Shown: positions 25,312 to 34,593, counted from the stretch's first letter. The stretch: 64,000 nucleotides of DNA from Pseudomonas syringae (GCF_001698815.1 NZ_LGSI01000066.1:46032-110031), one strand, 5' to 3'. The notes: a model not told the origin generated them from the sequence alone. Program-made: numbers and translations.

Positions 25312-25388
25312 GGTGTTTCCTCCGTATAGAGAGGAAAGCGTAGAGCATGGGCAAGAGCCAGTAACGCAGGCTGACGAATTGCAGGCAA

Positions 25389-25418
25389 AGAAAAGCCCGC
25401 GATGGGGATCAGCGGGCT
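25389..25418 (-). terminator. Terminator-like hairpin
   Basis: AGCCCGC and GCGGGCT pair around an eleven-base loop, with TTTTCTTT after it on the minus strand. Confidence 0.55.
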
Positions 25419-25486
25419 CAAGGTGTTGAAGGAGCTGAATAGACCATACAGGCCGAGACGTGAAAAGCTCGTGAACGACCGGAATG

Positions 25487-25511
25487 AAAAAGCCCGGCGC
25501 TCGGCCGGGCT
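25487..25511 (-). terminator. Terminator-like hairpin
   Basis: GCCCGGC and GCCGGGC pair with a short loop, followed by a T-run on the minus strand. Confidence 0.6.
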
Positions 25512-25591
25512 AGTCGTTCAAGATTCGTGCTGAACTGGAATCTAACTTTCTATCCAAAATCCGCAAGGGAGCGGTAGGAATCGCAGACAAC

Positions 25592-25617
25592 AAAAACCCG
25601 CACAAGGCGGGTTTTTT
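25592..25617 (-). terminator. Terminator after tRNA-Phe
   Basis: ACCCGC/GCGGGT stem with T-runs on both strands, about 40 bp after the tRNA-Phe 3' end. Confidence 0.75.
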
Positions 25618-25658
25618 GGGTTTCAGATGATTGTGTAGCACCACCTGAATCTAATTAG

Positions 25659-25734
25659 TGGTGCCCAGAGACGGAATCGAACCGCCGACACGGGGATTTT
25701 CAATCCCCTGCTCTACCGACTGAGCTATCTGGGC
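25659..25734 (-). tRNA. tRNA-Phe (anticodon GAA)
   Basis: A 76-nt cloverleaf on the minus strand: starts GCCCAGATAGCTCAGTCGG, anticodon loop TTGAAAA, T-loop GGTTCGATTCC and encoded TGGGCACCA end. Confidence 0.95.
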
Positions 25735-25835
25735 AACGGGGCGCATTAGACGTTTTTTTCTGGGGGTCGTCAAGCGTGTTTTTTAAAAAATTTGAATTAT
25801 TACCGTCGCTTACGACCCGCATTGCTGGAAACGCT

Positions 25836-26108
25836 TTATTTTTCGGGGGGAACGTAGCCGTCGGCCTTGGCGTATTCCTCGCCGGAAAGGAACTTGTCCA
25901 TCTCGGTTTGCAGGAATTTACGGTCTTCGGCGTTCATCATGTTCAGGCGACGTTCGTTGATCAGCAGGGTCTGGTGTTTCTGCCAGTCGCCCCAGGCTTT
26001 CTGTGAGACGTGATTGAAAATGTCTTCGCCTTTGGCGCCAGGGTAAGGGGCGCGTTCCAGGCCGGGCAGTTCTTCTTTGTATTTGCGGCACATTACGGTG
26101 CGGGTCAT
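25836..26108 (-). CDS. yggX: Fe(2+)-trafficking / oxidative damage protection protein YggX
   Basis: A 90-residue protein, the normal length. The diagnostic start MTRTVMCRKYKEELPGLERA and QKAWGDWQKHQTLLINERRL match YggX, a small cytoplasmic protein that protects iron-sulfur clusters from oxidative damage. The single Cys7 is conserved. The gene overlaps the end of mutY by four bases, as in many gamma-proteobacteria, which fits since MutY carries a 4Fe-4S cluster. Confidence 0.96.
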   Translation of the reverse strand: MTRTVMCRKYKEELPGLERAPYPGAKGEDIFNHVSQKAWGDWQKHQTLLINERRLNMMNAEDRKFLQTEMDKFLSGEEYAKADGYVPPEK

Positions 26109-27172
26109 GACGACTCTCCTGCATTCAATACGTCGGCTGCGCGTTTCAGCAGCTTCTTCACCGGGGCGGCAAGGCCCAGGCGCGGCGGGGTGGCGAGGTT
26201 ATACCAGAGCCAGTCGGCCTCGGCCACGTGGTGAGCGGACTCCTCGACCTGGACCAGCCAGGGTTCGATGCTCAGGCGAAAGTGGCTGAAGGTGTGGATC
26301 AGCCCCGGCAGTTCGTGGTGTTTGCCCAGCTCCAGCGAGTGTTGCAGGGCCAGGTGTTGCAGATCGGCGAAGTCATCCAGTTCCGGAAGGCTCCACAATC
26401 CGCCCCACAAACCCGTGGAAGGCCGGCGATAAAGCAGAATCGCGCCATCGCGGTTGGCGAGCATCGGCATCAGCGTGCGCTTCTGCGGGACGTCCTTGCG
26501 CGGTTTGGGGATCGGGTAGCGGGTTTCCAGGCCCAGTAGGTGCGCTTCGCAGCCACTTTCCAGCGGGCACAGCAGGCACGTGGGTTTGCTGCGGGTACAC
26601 AACGTTGCGCCCAGATCCATCATCGCCTGAGTGTAGTTATTGACCCGCGCGTGGGGCGTGAAGCGCTCGGCAGTGGCCCAAAGCTGTTTGGCGACCTTCG
26701 GCTCGCCGGGGTAACCCTCTTGTGCCGTGTAGCGCGCCAGAACGCGTTTGACGTTGCCGTCGAGGATCGGCGCGCGCAGGCCCATGCTCAGGCTGGCGAT
26801 GGCGCCCGCGGTGGACAGGCCGATGCCGGGCAGCAGGATGAGTTGTTCCACATCCCGGGGGAATTCGCCGCCGTGCTCAGCGACGACGATTTTTGCGGTC
26901 TTTTGCAGATTGCGCGCGCGGGTGTAATAACCCAGGCCGGTCCACAGGTGCAGCACTTCGTCTTCCGGCGCTTCGGCCAGGGCTTGCACGGTGGGCAGTG
27001 CCTCCATGAAGCGGTCGAAGTAGTTGAGCACGGTGCTGACCTGGGTCTGCTGCAACATGATTTCCGACACCCACACCCGATACGGCGTGATGCCTTGTTG
27101 CCAAGGCAAGTCGTGGCGACCATAGCGGTCGTACCAGTCCAGTACAGCGGTGGAAAATTGCTCGGGTTGCAT
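26105..27172 (-). CDS. mutY: A/G-specific adenine DNA glycosylase MutY
   Basis: A 355-residue repair enzyme that removes adenine opposite 8-oxoguanine. Seen: WYDRYGRHDLPWQQGITPYR with VWVSEIMLQQTQVSTVLNYF, the helix-hairpin-helix LILLPGIGLSTAGAIASLSM and the catalytic Asp in LDGNVKRVLARY. The 4Fe-4S cysteines fit C-x6-C-x2-C-x5-C (CTRSKPTCLLCPLESGC). The C-terminal NUDIX-like domain holds GLWGGLWSLPELD. The yggX gene follows with a four-base overlap. The AsmA gene lies upstream, separated by a REPIN. Confidence 0.97.
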   Translation of the reverse strand: MQPEQFSTAVLDWYDRYGRHDLPWQQGITPYRVWVSEIMLQQTQVSTVLNYFDRFMEALPTVQALAEAPEDEVLHLWTGLGYYTRARNLQKTAKIVVAEHGGEFPRDVEQLILLPGIGLSTAGAIASLSMGLRAPILDGNVKRVLARYTAQEGYPGEPKVAKQLWATAERFTPHARVNNYTQAMMDLGATLCTRSKPTCLLCPLESGCEAHLLGLETRYPIPKPRKDVPQKRTLMPMLANRDGAILLYRRPSTGLWGGLWSLPELDDFADLQHLALQHSLELGKHHELPGLIHTFSHFRLSIEPWLVQVEESAHHVAEADWLWYNLATPPRLGLAAPVKKLLKRAADVLNAGESS

Positions 27173-27224
27173 TGCTTGATCCGGGTTGATCTGGAGGCGT
27201 ATGGGTTGTTTTAGGCGCGGCTGT

Positions 27225-27278
27225 GTAGGAGCGGCTTTAGCCGCGAGACTTAATTCTCGCGGCTAAAGCCGCTCCTAC
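27225..27278. repeat. Compact REPIN
   Basis: GTAGGAGCGGCTTTAGCCGC and its complement GCGGCTAAAGCCGCTCCTAC are separated by only 14 bases; the two arms form a near-perfect 54-bp palindrome between mutY and the AsmA gene. Confidence 0.85.
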
Positions 27279-27317
27279 AGATACACCGACAGCCGGTCGT
27301 ACAAATCGGCAGCGTGT

Positions 27318-29537
27318 CTAGCGCTTGAACAGCCCACGCAACGCGTCCTTGAGTTCCGGGCTGACTTTGTCGCCGAGTTTCTCTTCGATCTTGTCACCCA
27401 GCTTGTCACCCGCCAGTTTCGCGGCGACCTGGCCGAGGCCTTCCTTGTCCAGGCGGCACGCCTTGGCGCCCAGTTCCAGCGGGCCACGGCAGCGCACTGG
27501 CCACTCGATGCCGACATAACGCGGATTCACTTCGCACGCTGGATCAGGCATGTCGGTCTTGTCACCTTCGATGACGATGCCCACGCGATAGTTCATGCCC
27601 AGCACGCGCAGGTCCACGTCGCCATCGCCGTTCACGGTCAGGCCGGGAATCCGCACTTTGAGGTCAGGGTTGCTGGCCACGCCGTTACGGAACACCAGAT
27701 TGCCGTTGAGCTGCTGGAAAGGCGTGTCCTTGCCGCGCGGTTCGCCGCTGAGGGTTTTGCGGTTGAGCAGGGAAATGCCCTGGCACAGCTGTTGTTCAAG
27801 GTTGGCGTTGACCAGCACGCCATTGTTGAGCACGAAGCTGGCGGTGCCGTTGAGGCTGTCGATCAGGGCTTTTTCGCTGTTGCCCTTGCCGTTCAAGTCA
27901 CTGTTGAGGGTGAGCAGGCCTTTGACCGGCGGGGTTTGGCCCTGGCTTTGCAGAACGCTTTCAATCGGCACTTTGGCGACGCGGGTCTGAACGCTGACCA
28001 GCGGCACGTCCGGGCGCACGTCAAGGTTGCCTTTGACTTCGAAATTACCGTTGTATAGATCGCCACGCAGGCTTTCGAGGCTGACCACGCCGTCAAGCGC
28101 CTGGGTTTTGAGTGCAGCGTTCTGAATCGGCAGCTTGTCCAGCGTCAGCGTGCCGAAACTGAGGTCGGCATCTACATCCAGTTTGCGCATGCGCTCCAGC
28201 GGCAGCAGTTTGCTGGTGCTCCAGGCGGCCTTGGTAGGTTGCGCCGGCAGCGGCGTCGTACCCGCGCCGGCGACAGCAGCAGCTTCACCACTCTGAACTT
28301 CGGTTTTGCGCGCGGCTTTTGCCCCTTTGGTTTCTTCGCTTTCGGCCGGACGATAGCGGTCGGCATTGAACGTGTCGCCCTTGAGTTGCAGGCGCAGCGC
28401 CTGTTTGGCGAAGTCATCCACGGCGATGCGCCCGGTGAAGGCGCTGTTATCGACTTTCAGATTCAAGTCTTCCAGTGCAACGCTGGTTGGCGTGCCGGTC
28501 AGGCGGGTGACCATTTCGACCTTGCTCAGGCTGCCTTCAGCCATGGCCGGCAGCGTCTGGCCAACGCTGTCGAGGAAGGTGCGCAGGTCAAACTGGGCAA
28601 TCGACAGGCCTCCGCTGAGTTGCGGGGTTTTATCCAGTTCGCGAACGTGCAGTTCACCCAAGGCGCGTAATTGGTTGGCGGACAGCTTGAGGCTGGTCCA
28701 TTCGGCGACGTTCGCTGCCAGATCGACCAATAATTGCCCTTGGGCCGCGAAGGTCACGGTTTTGCCTTGCAGCGGTTCGCCCGAGGCTTCGCCGGACAAA
28801 CGCATGTCTTCGAATTGATAACGCTTGAGCGCCCGGTCCAGGCGCAGCTCGCCAACCAGTTCGGTCTTGGCGCGCATCACTGGCTGGTTGGTGGCCAGGA
28901 ATGCAGTCAGTTTGATCGGAATCTCGGCGCCTTCGTGGATGGCGCCGGTGCTCAGCTGGATGCTTTCGGCACTGAAGGACTGGCCTTTGCGCGCATCGGT
29001 GTATTCGACCCGTGCGTTGTTGACGGTCAGGCTGTCGATATCCAGGCGGATGGGCTGCGAGGCCTTGTCGGGCCGGGTCGCAACGGCTGGGCTGTTGTCG
29101 GTGGGCGGTGGTGTGGCGCCGGGTTCGGCAGGTGCGGGTTTGCCGATATCTTCCCAGTTGCCATGACCGTTTTCGTCGCGATTGAGGCTCAGGTTCAAGC
29201 CTTCGACACGTACGTCGCTCATCTGTACCTGGCGGCGCAACAGCGGCAGCACGCGCACGGACAGACCGAGCATTTGCAGATCGGCGAAAGGTTTGGTGGG
29301 GTTGGTCAGGGTTGCGACGCTGGCTTCATGCAGCTCCAGGCCCAGCCATGGAAACAGGCTCCAGCCGATGTCGCCGTTGAGCGTGAGCTCCACGTTTGCC
29401 TTGTCGCGTGCCAGTTGGCGAATCTCGTCTTTATAGTCGTTGGGATCAAACAGATGACTCAGGGCGAAACCGAGAGCCACGATGATCAGCAACAGCCCGA
29501 GAACAAACAGTCCCAGGATTTTGCCGAACGCTTTCAT
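27318..29537 (-). CDS. AsmA-family envelope protein
   Basis: A 739-residue protein with one N-terminal membrane anchor (MKAFGKILGLFVLGLLLIIV) and a long periplasmic beta-rich part. The family start LSHLFDPNDYKDEIRQLARD and DIGWSLFPWLGLELHEASVA, and the C-terminal AsmA_2 region (GTASFVLNNGVLVNANLEQQ, GNLVFRNGVASNPDLKV) are clear. AsmA-like proteins are thought to move phospholipid between membranes or affect outer-membrane assembly. A Pro/Ala linker lies near residues 145-165. The start at 29537 has AAGGA; the frame to 29564 does not. It is a single gene. Confidence 0.92.
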   Translation of the reverse strand: MKAFGKILGLFVLGLLLIIVALGFALSHLFDPNDYKDEIRQLARDKANVELTLNGDIGWSLFPWLGLELHEASVATLTNPTKPFADLQMLGLSVRVLPLLRRQVQMSDVRVEGLNLSLNRDENGHGNWEDIGKPAPAEPGATPPPTDNSPAVATRPDKASQPIRLDIDSLTVNNARVEYTDARKGQSFSAESIQLSTGAIHEGAEIPIKLTAFLATNQPVMRAKTELVGELRLDRALKRYQFEDMRLSGEASGEPLQGKTVTFAAQGQLLVDLAANVAEWTSLKLSANQLRALGELHVRELDKTPQLSGGLSIAQFDLRTFLDSVGQTLPAMAEGSLSKVEMVTRLTGTPTSVALEDLNLKVDNSAFTGRIAVDDFAKQALRLQLKGDTFNADRYRPAESEETKGAKAARKTEVQSGEAAAVAGAGTTPLPAQPTKAAWSTSKLLPLERMRKLDVDADLSFGTLTLDKLPIQNAALKTQALDGVVSLESLRGDLYNGNFEVKGNLDVRPDVPLVSVQTRVAKVPIESVLQSQGQTPPVKGLLTLNSDLNGKGNSEKALIDSLNGTASFVLNNGVLVNANLEQQLCQGISLLNRKTLSGEPRGKDTPFQQLNGNLVFRNGVASNPDLKVRIPGLTVNGDGDVDLRVLGMNYRVGIVIEGDKTDMPDPACEVNPRYVGIEWPVRCRGPLELGAKACRLDKEGLGQVAAKLAGDKLGDKIEEKLGDKVSPELKDALRGLFKR

Positions 29538-29615
29538 GGGCGAGTCCTTGTATTCGACGTTCAAAATATGCCCGCGAGTATAACGTCCTCACGCAGGTAT
29601 CGGGCCTTGGATGCC

Positions 29616-30044
29616 TCACGCACAGCTTGTCCCAGGCTTAGGCACTGGGGAAATCTGCAACTCTACGTGGAGTTTGGCCGCCAGAGTCTGGACTTCGAGA
29701 GCCTCGGCGGTTGCCAGCAAGCGTAGCGTGCAACCGGCATCTTCGGCCGATTTCTGCGCATGAATTACCAGACGTTCGGCGACCCCGCGCCGGCGGGTGA
29801 GGGCGCGCACGCACAGGTGCGACAGTTCCCAGACTTGAGCGTGCCTTTGCAGGCGAGCTGCGCCCAGCAAGCGGTCGTTGAAGCGCGCGGCGATGAGCGT
29901 GTTGTGATCCAGCGCCGATTCAATGAGTTGTGATGCATCGCTGAACGGTGCGAAGAGCCAGGGCGGTGCGTCTCGATAGATCTTCTGTAAATCCCCCTGG
30001 TCCTGGTAAGTGGCCGACTGCAGGGACTCGACAACGATAGGCAT
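29616..30044 (-). CDS. PanZ-like acetyltransferase-fold protein (PanD maturation)
   Basis: A 142-residue GNAT-fold protein. LHRNAT-like features include LSHLCVRALTRRRGVAERLV, the acetyl-CoA binding loop, and a short N-terminal strand, MPIVVESLQSATYQDQGDLQ. The length and DAPPWLFAPF match PanZ/PanM, which in enterobacteria binds acetyl-CoA and triggers activation of aspartate decarboxylase PanD for pantothenate synthesis. In Pseudomonas PanD may self-process, so the role here is less certain. It stands alone between AsmA and the OFA transporter. Confidence 0.78.
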   Translation of the reverse strand: MPIVVESLQSATYQDQGDLQKIYRDAPPWLFAPFSDASQLIESALDHNTLIAARFNDRLLGAARLQRHAQVWELSHLCVRALTRRRGVAERLVIHAQKSAEDAGCTLRLLATAEALEVQTLAAKLHVELQISPVPKPGTSCA

Positions 30045-30297
30045 GATGTTTCCTTTTGCGGCGTGAAGGCGTCTGGATAGTGCTCAGCCGGCAACGCTCT
30101 AATTGGCGTCAAAAAACTGATGGCAGGTTGCCTCTAGTGCTGCAGCAAATGCTAATCTCTCGCTTTTGGTGCAATAGGTGCGTCGTTTTGTCACGTAACT
30201 GGAAATGGCGCCGATAAGAGAGCTGTTGCCCGTGCGAATGGACTCTGTGTGCAGCAACCAAGGCCTTGCGAGTTATACACAATTGGGGAATACAAAA

Positions 30298-31959
30298 ATG
30301 AGTTCAAGCACTGTGTTGGACGGCTCTGCCGTGCAGCCTGCGTTCTTGTCCAAAGAGCGCATCATCGCCAAACCCGGTTTCAACCGTTGGCTGGTTCCAC
30401 CTGCGGCACTGGCAATCCATCTGTGCATCGGCATGGCGTATGGTTTTTCGGTGTTCTGGTTGCCGCTGTCGAAGTCCGTTGGCATCACCGCACCTGTCGC
30501 TTGCGCACCTGATATGAGCTTCTTCGCGCAGATTTTCTCGTCTGCCTGCGACTGGCCGATCTCGATGCTCGGCTGGATCTATACCCTGTTCTTCATCTTC
30601 CTGGGTTGCTCGGCGGCCATTTGGGGTGGCTGGCTGGAGCATGCGGGTCCACGCAAGGCTGGCGTTGTTTCGGCATTGTGCTGGTGCGGAGGCCTGTTGA
30701 TATCAGCGCTTGGGGTGTACACGCACCAGATATGGCTGATGTGGATAGGCTCGGGCGTGATCGGCGGCATTGGTCTGGGCCTTGGTTACATTTCGCCGGT
30801 CTCGACCCTGATCAAGTGGTTCCCGGACAAGCGCGGCATGGCTACCGGCATGGCGATCATGGGTTTCGGTGGCGGCGCGATGGTCGGCGCACCGTTGGCA
30901 GCAGCCTTGATGGGGCATTTCGCTTCGGCCGGCAGTGTCGGCGTCTGGCAGAGCTTCGTGGTGATGGCGGTGATTTACTTCGTCTTCATGATCGGCGGCG
31001 CCTTGTCTTATCGCGTTCCGCCAACCGGCTGGAAACCTGAAGGCTGGACTGCTCCGGTCAAGAAAGCCAGCAACGCGATGATCACCCACCGTCACGTGCA
31101 TGTGAACGTGGCCTGGAAAACCCCGCAGTTCCGTCTGGTCTGGCTGGTGTTGTGCCTGAACGTTTCGGCAGGTATCGGCATTCTCGGCATGGCTTCGCCG
31201 CTGTTGCAGGAAGTGTTCGCCGGCAAACTGCTGGGCAATGGCTTGACCTTCAGTCAGCTCGATGGCGATCAGCTGAAGCAGATCGCGGCTATCGCTGCGG
31301 GCTTCACTGGTTTGTTGAGTCTGTTCAACATTGGCGGACGGTTCTTCTGGGCATCGTTCTCGGATTACCTGGGTCGTAAAAACACTTACTTCGTGTTCTT
31401 CGCGCTGGGCTTTGCGCTGTATGCGTTGATTCCGGGCATGGGCCATCTGGGCAACATCGCGCTGTTCGTCGGTGCGTTCTGCATCATTCTGTCGATGTAC
31501 GGCGGCGGCTTCGCAACGGTTCCGGCTTATCTGGCCGACCTGTTCGGTACGCAGATGGTCGGCGCGATCCATGGTCGTCTGCTGACGGCATGGGCAGCGG
31601 CGGGTGTGTTGGGTCCGGTGTTGGTCAACTACCTGCGTGAGTATCAGCTGAGCCACGGCGTTGCTCGTGCCGATGCCTACGACATCACCTTGTACATCCT
31701 CGCCGGTCTGTTGGTGTTGGGCTTTATCTGCAACCTGCTGGTACGTCCGGTTGCCGACAAGTACTTCATGACCGATGCCGAGCTGGCTGCAGAACAAGCA
31801 ATCGGCCACGACAAGGGTGCGGATCACACCACCGTACTTGAGTGGAAAGCCAATCCATCCACCAAGCCGCTCGCTATCGCTGCCTGGCTGGCAGTGGGCA
31901 TTCCGTTGGCGTGGGGTGTGTGGGTGACATTGCAGAAGACTGCGGTGTTGTTTCACTAA
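30298..31959 (+). CDS. OFA-family major facilitator transporter
   Basis: A 553-residue transporter with twelve or more helices. It matches the oxalate/formate antiporter group of the major facilitator superfamily: WLVPPAALAIHLCIGMAYGF, GWIYTLFFIFLGCSAAIWGG, then WFPDKRGMATGMAIMGFGGG and NIGGRFFWASFSDYLGRKNT. A loop of about 55 residues lies between helices 6 and 7, and the C-terminal tail is long. The substrate is an organic anion such as oxalate, formate or pyruvate; sequence alone does not say which. The ATG at 30298 follows GGGGAA; the frame opens at 30205. No enzyme gene adjoins it. Confidence 0.85.
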   Translation: MSSSTVLDGSAVQPAFLSKERIIAKPGFNRWLVPPAALAIHLCIGMAYGFSVFWLPLSKSVGITAPVACAPDMSFFAQIFSSACDWPISMLGWIYTLFFIFLGCSAAIWGGWLEHAGPRKAGVVSALCWCGGLLISALGVYTHQIWLMWIGSGVIGGIGLGLGYISPVSTLIKWFPDKRGMATGMAIMGFGGGAMVGAPLAAALMGHFASAGSVGVWQSFVVMAVIYFVFMIGGALSYRVPPTGWKPEGWTAPVKKASNAMITHRHVHVNVAWKTPQFRLVWLVLCLNVSAGIGILGMASPLLQEVFAGKLLGNGLTFSQLDGDQLKQIAAIAAGFTGLLSLFNIGGRFFWASFSDYLGRKNTYFVFFALGFALYALIPGMGHLGNIALFVGAFCIILSMYGGGFATVPAYLADLFGTQMVGAIHGRLLTAWAAAGVLGPVLVNYLREYQLSHGVARADAYDITLYILAGLLVLGFICNLLVRPVADKYFMTDAELAAEQAIGHDKGADHTTVLEWKANPSTKPLAIAAWLAVGIPLAWGVWVTLQKTAVLFH

Positions 31960-31983
31960 GACTGACGCCGCGCCTACCGACGT

Positions 31984-32073
31984 GTAGGACCGGCTTTAGC
32001 CGGGAGCGTGGCATTTCTGACAACGGAAATGCCGCGTTCCTGTTGTCCTTCTCGCGGCTAAAGCCGCTCCTAC
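31984..32073. repeat. REPIN, asymmetric arms
   Basis: GTAGGACCGGCTTTAGCCGG at the left and GCGGCTAAAGCCGCTCCTAC at the right; the two arms belong to slightly different REP variants. Confidence 0.8.
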
Positions 32074-32219
32074 GAGGGAGCGTTTTTAGCCGTCGACCGC
32101 CAATAACCCCCGTAATTCGTCGTCTTCTTCCTTTCCCTTCTTCTGTTTGCTTCATGCCAGGCGCCTTCTAGGCCTATAATGATCGCCTTTTTTCGCCCAA
32201 TGATTTTGCGGAGCTGGTG

Positions 32220-32813
32220 ATGGCCGAACGTAAGGCGTACGTCGAGCGCAATACTCTGGAAACCCAGATCAATGCCTCGATCAACCTGGATGGCACCGGA
32301 AAGGCCCGATTTGATATCGGTGTGCCTTTTCTTGAGCACATGCTCGACCAGATCGCCCGGCACGGGCTGATCGACCTGGATATCAACTGCAAAGGCGACC
32401 TTGAGATCGACGACCACCACACGGTGGAAGACGTCGGCATCACTCTGGGTCAGGCTTTCAGCAAAGCCATCGGCGACAAAAAAGGCATCCGTCGTTACGG
32501 CCACGCCTATGTGCCGCTCGATGAAGCGCTGTCGCGTGTGGTCATCGACTTCTCCGGCCGCCCTGGCCTGCAGATGCATGTGCCGTTTACCCGCGCTGTG
32601 GTCGGCGGTTTCGACGTGGACCTGTTCCAGGAATTCTTCCAGGGCTTCGTCAACCACGCCAATGTCTCCCTGCACATCGACAACCTGCGTGGCACCAACA
32701 CTCACCACCAGATCGAAACCGTGTTCAAGGCTTTCGGCCGCGCGCTGCGCATGGCGGTTGAGCTGGACGAGCGCATGGCCGGGCAAATGCCTTCGACCAA
32801 GGGTGTGCTCTGA
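32220..32813 (+). CDS. hisB: Imidazoleglycerol-phosphate dehydratase HisB
   Basis: A 197-residue enzyme of histidine synthesis (IGP to imidazole acetol phosphate). Manganese-binding motifs are present: PFLEHMLDQIARHG, DDHHTVEDVGI and HVPFTRAVVGGFDVDLFQEF with NTHHQIETVFKAF. It is the single-function form without the phosphatase domain of enterobacteria. The ATG at 32220 follows GGAGCTGG. It opens the run hisB-hisH-DUF2164-hisA-hisF, and its stop codon overlaps the hisH start by one base. Confidence 0.97.
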   Translation: MAERKAYVERNTLETQINASINLDGTGKARFDIGVPFLEHMLDQIARHGLIDLDINCKGDLEIDDHHTVEDVGITLGQAFSKAIGDKKGIRRYGHAYVPLDEALSRVVIDFSGRPGLQMHVPFTRAVVGGFDVDLFQEFFQGFVNHANVSLHIDNLRGTNTHHQIETVFKAFGRALRMAVELDERMAGQMPSTKGVL

Positions 32814-33451
32814 TGCAGACGGTCGCGGTTATTGATTACGGCATGGGCAACCTGCACTCGGTCGCCAAGGCGCTCGAACACGTTGGCGCGGGCCGGGTTC
32901 ACATCACCAGCGACGCCAATGTGATTCGCGAAGCCGACCGCGTGGTGTTTCCAGGCGTTGGCGCGATTCGCGACTGTATGGCTGAAATCCGCCGTCTTGG
33001 TTTTGATTCGCTGGTGCGGGAGGTCAGCCAGGATCGCCCGTTTCTCGGCATCTGCGTCGGCATGCAGGCCTTGCTCGACAGCAGCGAAGAAAACGGCGGC
33101 GTCGACTGCATTGGCATGTTTCCCGGCCAGGTGAAGTTCTTCGGCAAGGATTTGCATGAAGACGGCGAGCACCTGAAAGTGCCGCATATGGGCTGGAATG
33201 AAGTGGCGCAGGCGGTCGATCACCCGCTGTGGCACAACATCCCGGATCTGGCGCGCTTCTACTTCGTGCACAGTTTCTATATCGATGCCGCCAATCAGCG
33301 CCAGGTCGTTGGCCGTGGTCACTACAGCGTCGATTTCGCCGCCGCGCTGGCTGAAGGCTCGCGCTTTGCCGTGCAATTCCACCCGGAGAAGAGCCATACC
33401 CATGGCCTGCAACTGTTGCAGAACTTCGCCGCGTGGGATGGTCGCTGGTAA
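32813..33451 (+). CDS. hisH: Imidazole glycerol phosphate synthase, glutamine amidotransferase subunit HisH
   Basis: A 212-residue class I glutaminase. The nucleophile elbow GICVGMQALLD carries the catalytic Cys, and FHPEKSHTHGLQLLQ the His-Glu pair. VIDYGMGNLHSVAKALEHVG is the typical start. It feeds ammonia to HisF to make IGP and AICAR. It overlaps the end of hisB by one base, so the two are coupled. Confidence 0.97.
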   Translation: MQTVAVIDYGMGNLHSVAKALEHVGAGRVHITSDANVIREADRVVFPGVGAIRDCMAEIRRLGFDSLVREVSQDRPFLGICVGMQALLDSSEENGGVDCIGMFPGQVKFFGKDLHEDGEHLKVPHMGWNEVAQAVDHPLWHNIPDLARFYFVHSFYIDAANQRQVVGRGHYSVDFAAALAEGSRFAVQFHPEKSHTHGLQLLQNFAAWDGRW

Positions 33452-33456
33452 TCGCC

Positions 33457-33717
33457 ATGGCTAAAGCTAAAGGCAAGCCGCCGATCCTGACCCTCAGCGC
33501 AGAACATGAGCAGCAGGCTATCGACAAGCTCAAGCGCCTGTTCTCTCAGCGCTTCGAACTGGACCTGGGTTCGTTCGAGGTCGCCGAAGTGCTTGAGTTG
33601 TTCACCAACGAGATCGCCCCGCATTACTACAATCGCGCGATTTTCGATGTTCAACAGCATCTCAAAGAGCGGTTCGAGAGCATCGAAAGCGATTTGTGGG
33701 CGCTTGAAAAGAATTGA
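33457..33717 (+). CDS. DUF2164 domain protein
   Basis: An 86-residue protein: KGKPPILTLSAEHEQQAIDK and NEIAPHYYNRAIFDVQQHLK with RFESIESDLWALEK. This matches the DUF2164 family, whose function is unknown. The start at 33457 (MAKAKGK) is five bases after the hisH stop. It commonly sits between hisH and hisA in Pseudomonas, so it is likely transcribed with them, but no role in histidine synthesis is shown. Confidence 0.85.
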   Translation: MAKAKGKPPILTLSAEHEQQAIDKLKRLFSQRFELDLGSFEVAEVLELFTNEIAPHYYNRAIFDVQQHLKERFESIESDLWALEKN

Positions 33718-33732
33718 AGAATTGAACAACAC

Positions 33733-33817
33733 GTAGGAGCGGCTTCAGCCGCGAGCAATATCGTGAGCTCGTGGCCCTTACGGCCCTCACGGCCCTCGCG
33801 GCTAAAGCCGCTCCTAC
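33733..33817. repeat. REPIN inside the his run
   Basis: GTAGGAGCGGCTTCAGCCGC and GCGGCTAAAGCCGCTCCTAC, between DUF2164 and hisA. The loop contains short ACGGCCCTC repeats (near 33780-33796). Confidence 0.85.
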
Positions 33818-33842
33818 GGTTCCCTTTGACGAAGGAAAAAGC

Positions 33843-34580
33843 ATGCTGATTATCCCCGCTATCGATCTTAAAGACGGTGCCTGTGTGCGTCTGCGCCAGG
33901 GCCGGATGGAAGATTCCACGGTGTTCTCCGATGATCCGGTGGCCATGGCCGCCAAGTGGGTCGAAGGCGGCTGCCGTCGTCTGCATCTGGTCGATCTGAA
34001 CGGTGCGTTCGAAGGTCAGCCGGTGAATGGCGACGTGGTGACTGCAATCGCCAAGCGCTACCCGAACCTGCCGATCCAGATCGGCGGCGGTATTCGTTCG
34101 CTGGAAACCATCGAGCATTACGTCAAGGCGGGCGTGAGCTACGTCATCATTGGCACCAAGGCGGTCAAGAATCCCGAGTTCGTCGCTGAAGCCTGTCGCG
34201 CGTTCCCTGGCAAAGTGATCGTCGGTCTGGATGCCAAGGATGGTTTCGTCGCCACCGACGGCTGGGCTGAAATCAGCACCGTGCAAGTGATCGATCTGGC
34301 CAAGCGTTTCGAAGCCGATGGGGTGTCGGCCATCGTTTATACCGACATCGCCAAAGACGGCATGATGCAGGGCTGCAATATCCCGTTCACTGCCGCCCTG
34401 GCTGCGGCAACGCGGATTCCGGTGATTGCCTCCGGTGGCATCCATAATCTGGGTGACATCCGTGCCTTGCTCGACGCGAAGGCGCCAGGGATTATCGGCG
34501 CCATCACCGGCCGTGCGATCTACGAAGGCACGTTGGATGTGGCTGAAGCTCAGGCGCTTTGCGACCAGTACCAACGCTAA
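33843..34580 (+). CDS. hisA: Phosphoribosylformimino-AICAR ribotide isomerase HisA
   Basis: A 245-residue TIM-barrel isomerase of histidine synthesis. MLIIPAIDLKDGACVRLRQG has the catalytic Asp8. The second half has GVSAIVYTDIAKDGMMQGCN with the catalytic Asp, and IPVIASGGIHNLGDI binds phosphate. The ATG at 33843 has AAGGA upstream; the open frame to 33771 lies inside the REPIN. It is followed 94 bp later by hisF, with another REP pair between. Confidence 0.97.
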   Translation: MLIIPAIDLKDGACVRLRQGRMEDSTVFSDDPVAMAAKWVEGGCRRLHLVDLNGAFEGQPVNGDVVTAIAKRYPNLPIQIGGGIRSLETIEHYVKAGVSYVIIGTKAVKNPEFVAEACRAFPGKVIVGLDAKDGFVATDGWAEISTVQVIDLAKRFEADGVSAIVYTDIAKDGMMQGCNIPFTAALAAATRIPVIASGGIHNLGDIRALLDAKAPGIIGAITGRAIYEGTLDVAEAQALCDQYQR

Positions 34581-34593
34581 ATCGCTTTACGAC

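Noticed and set aside
30703..31956. 417-codon antisense frame over the OFA transporter
   Set aside because: The translation is rich in His/Gln/Arg without domain features, a typical shadow.
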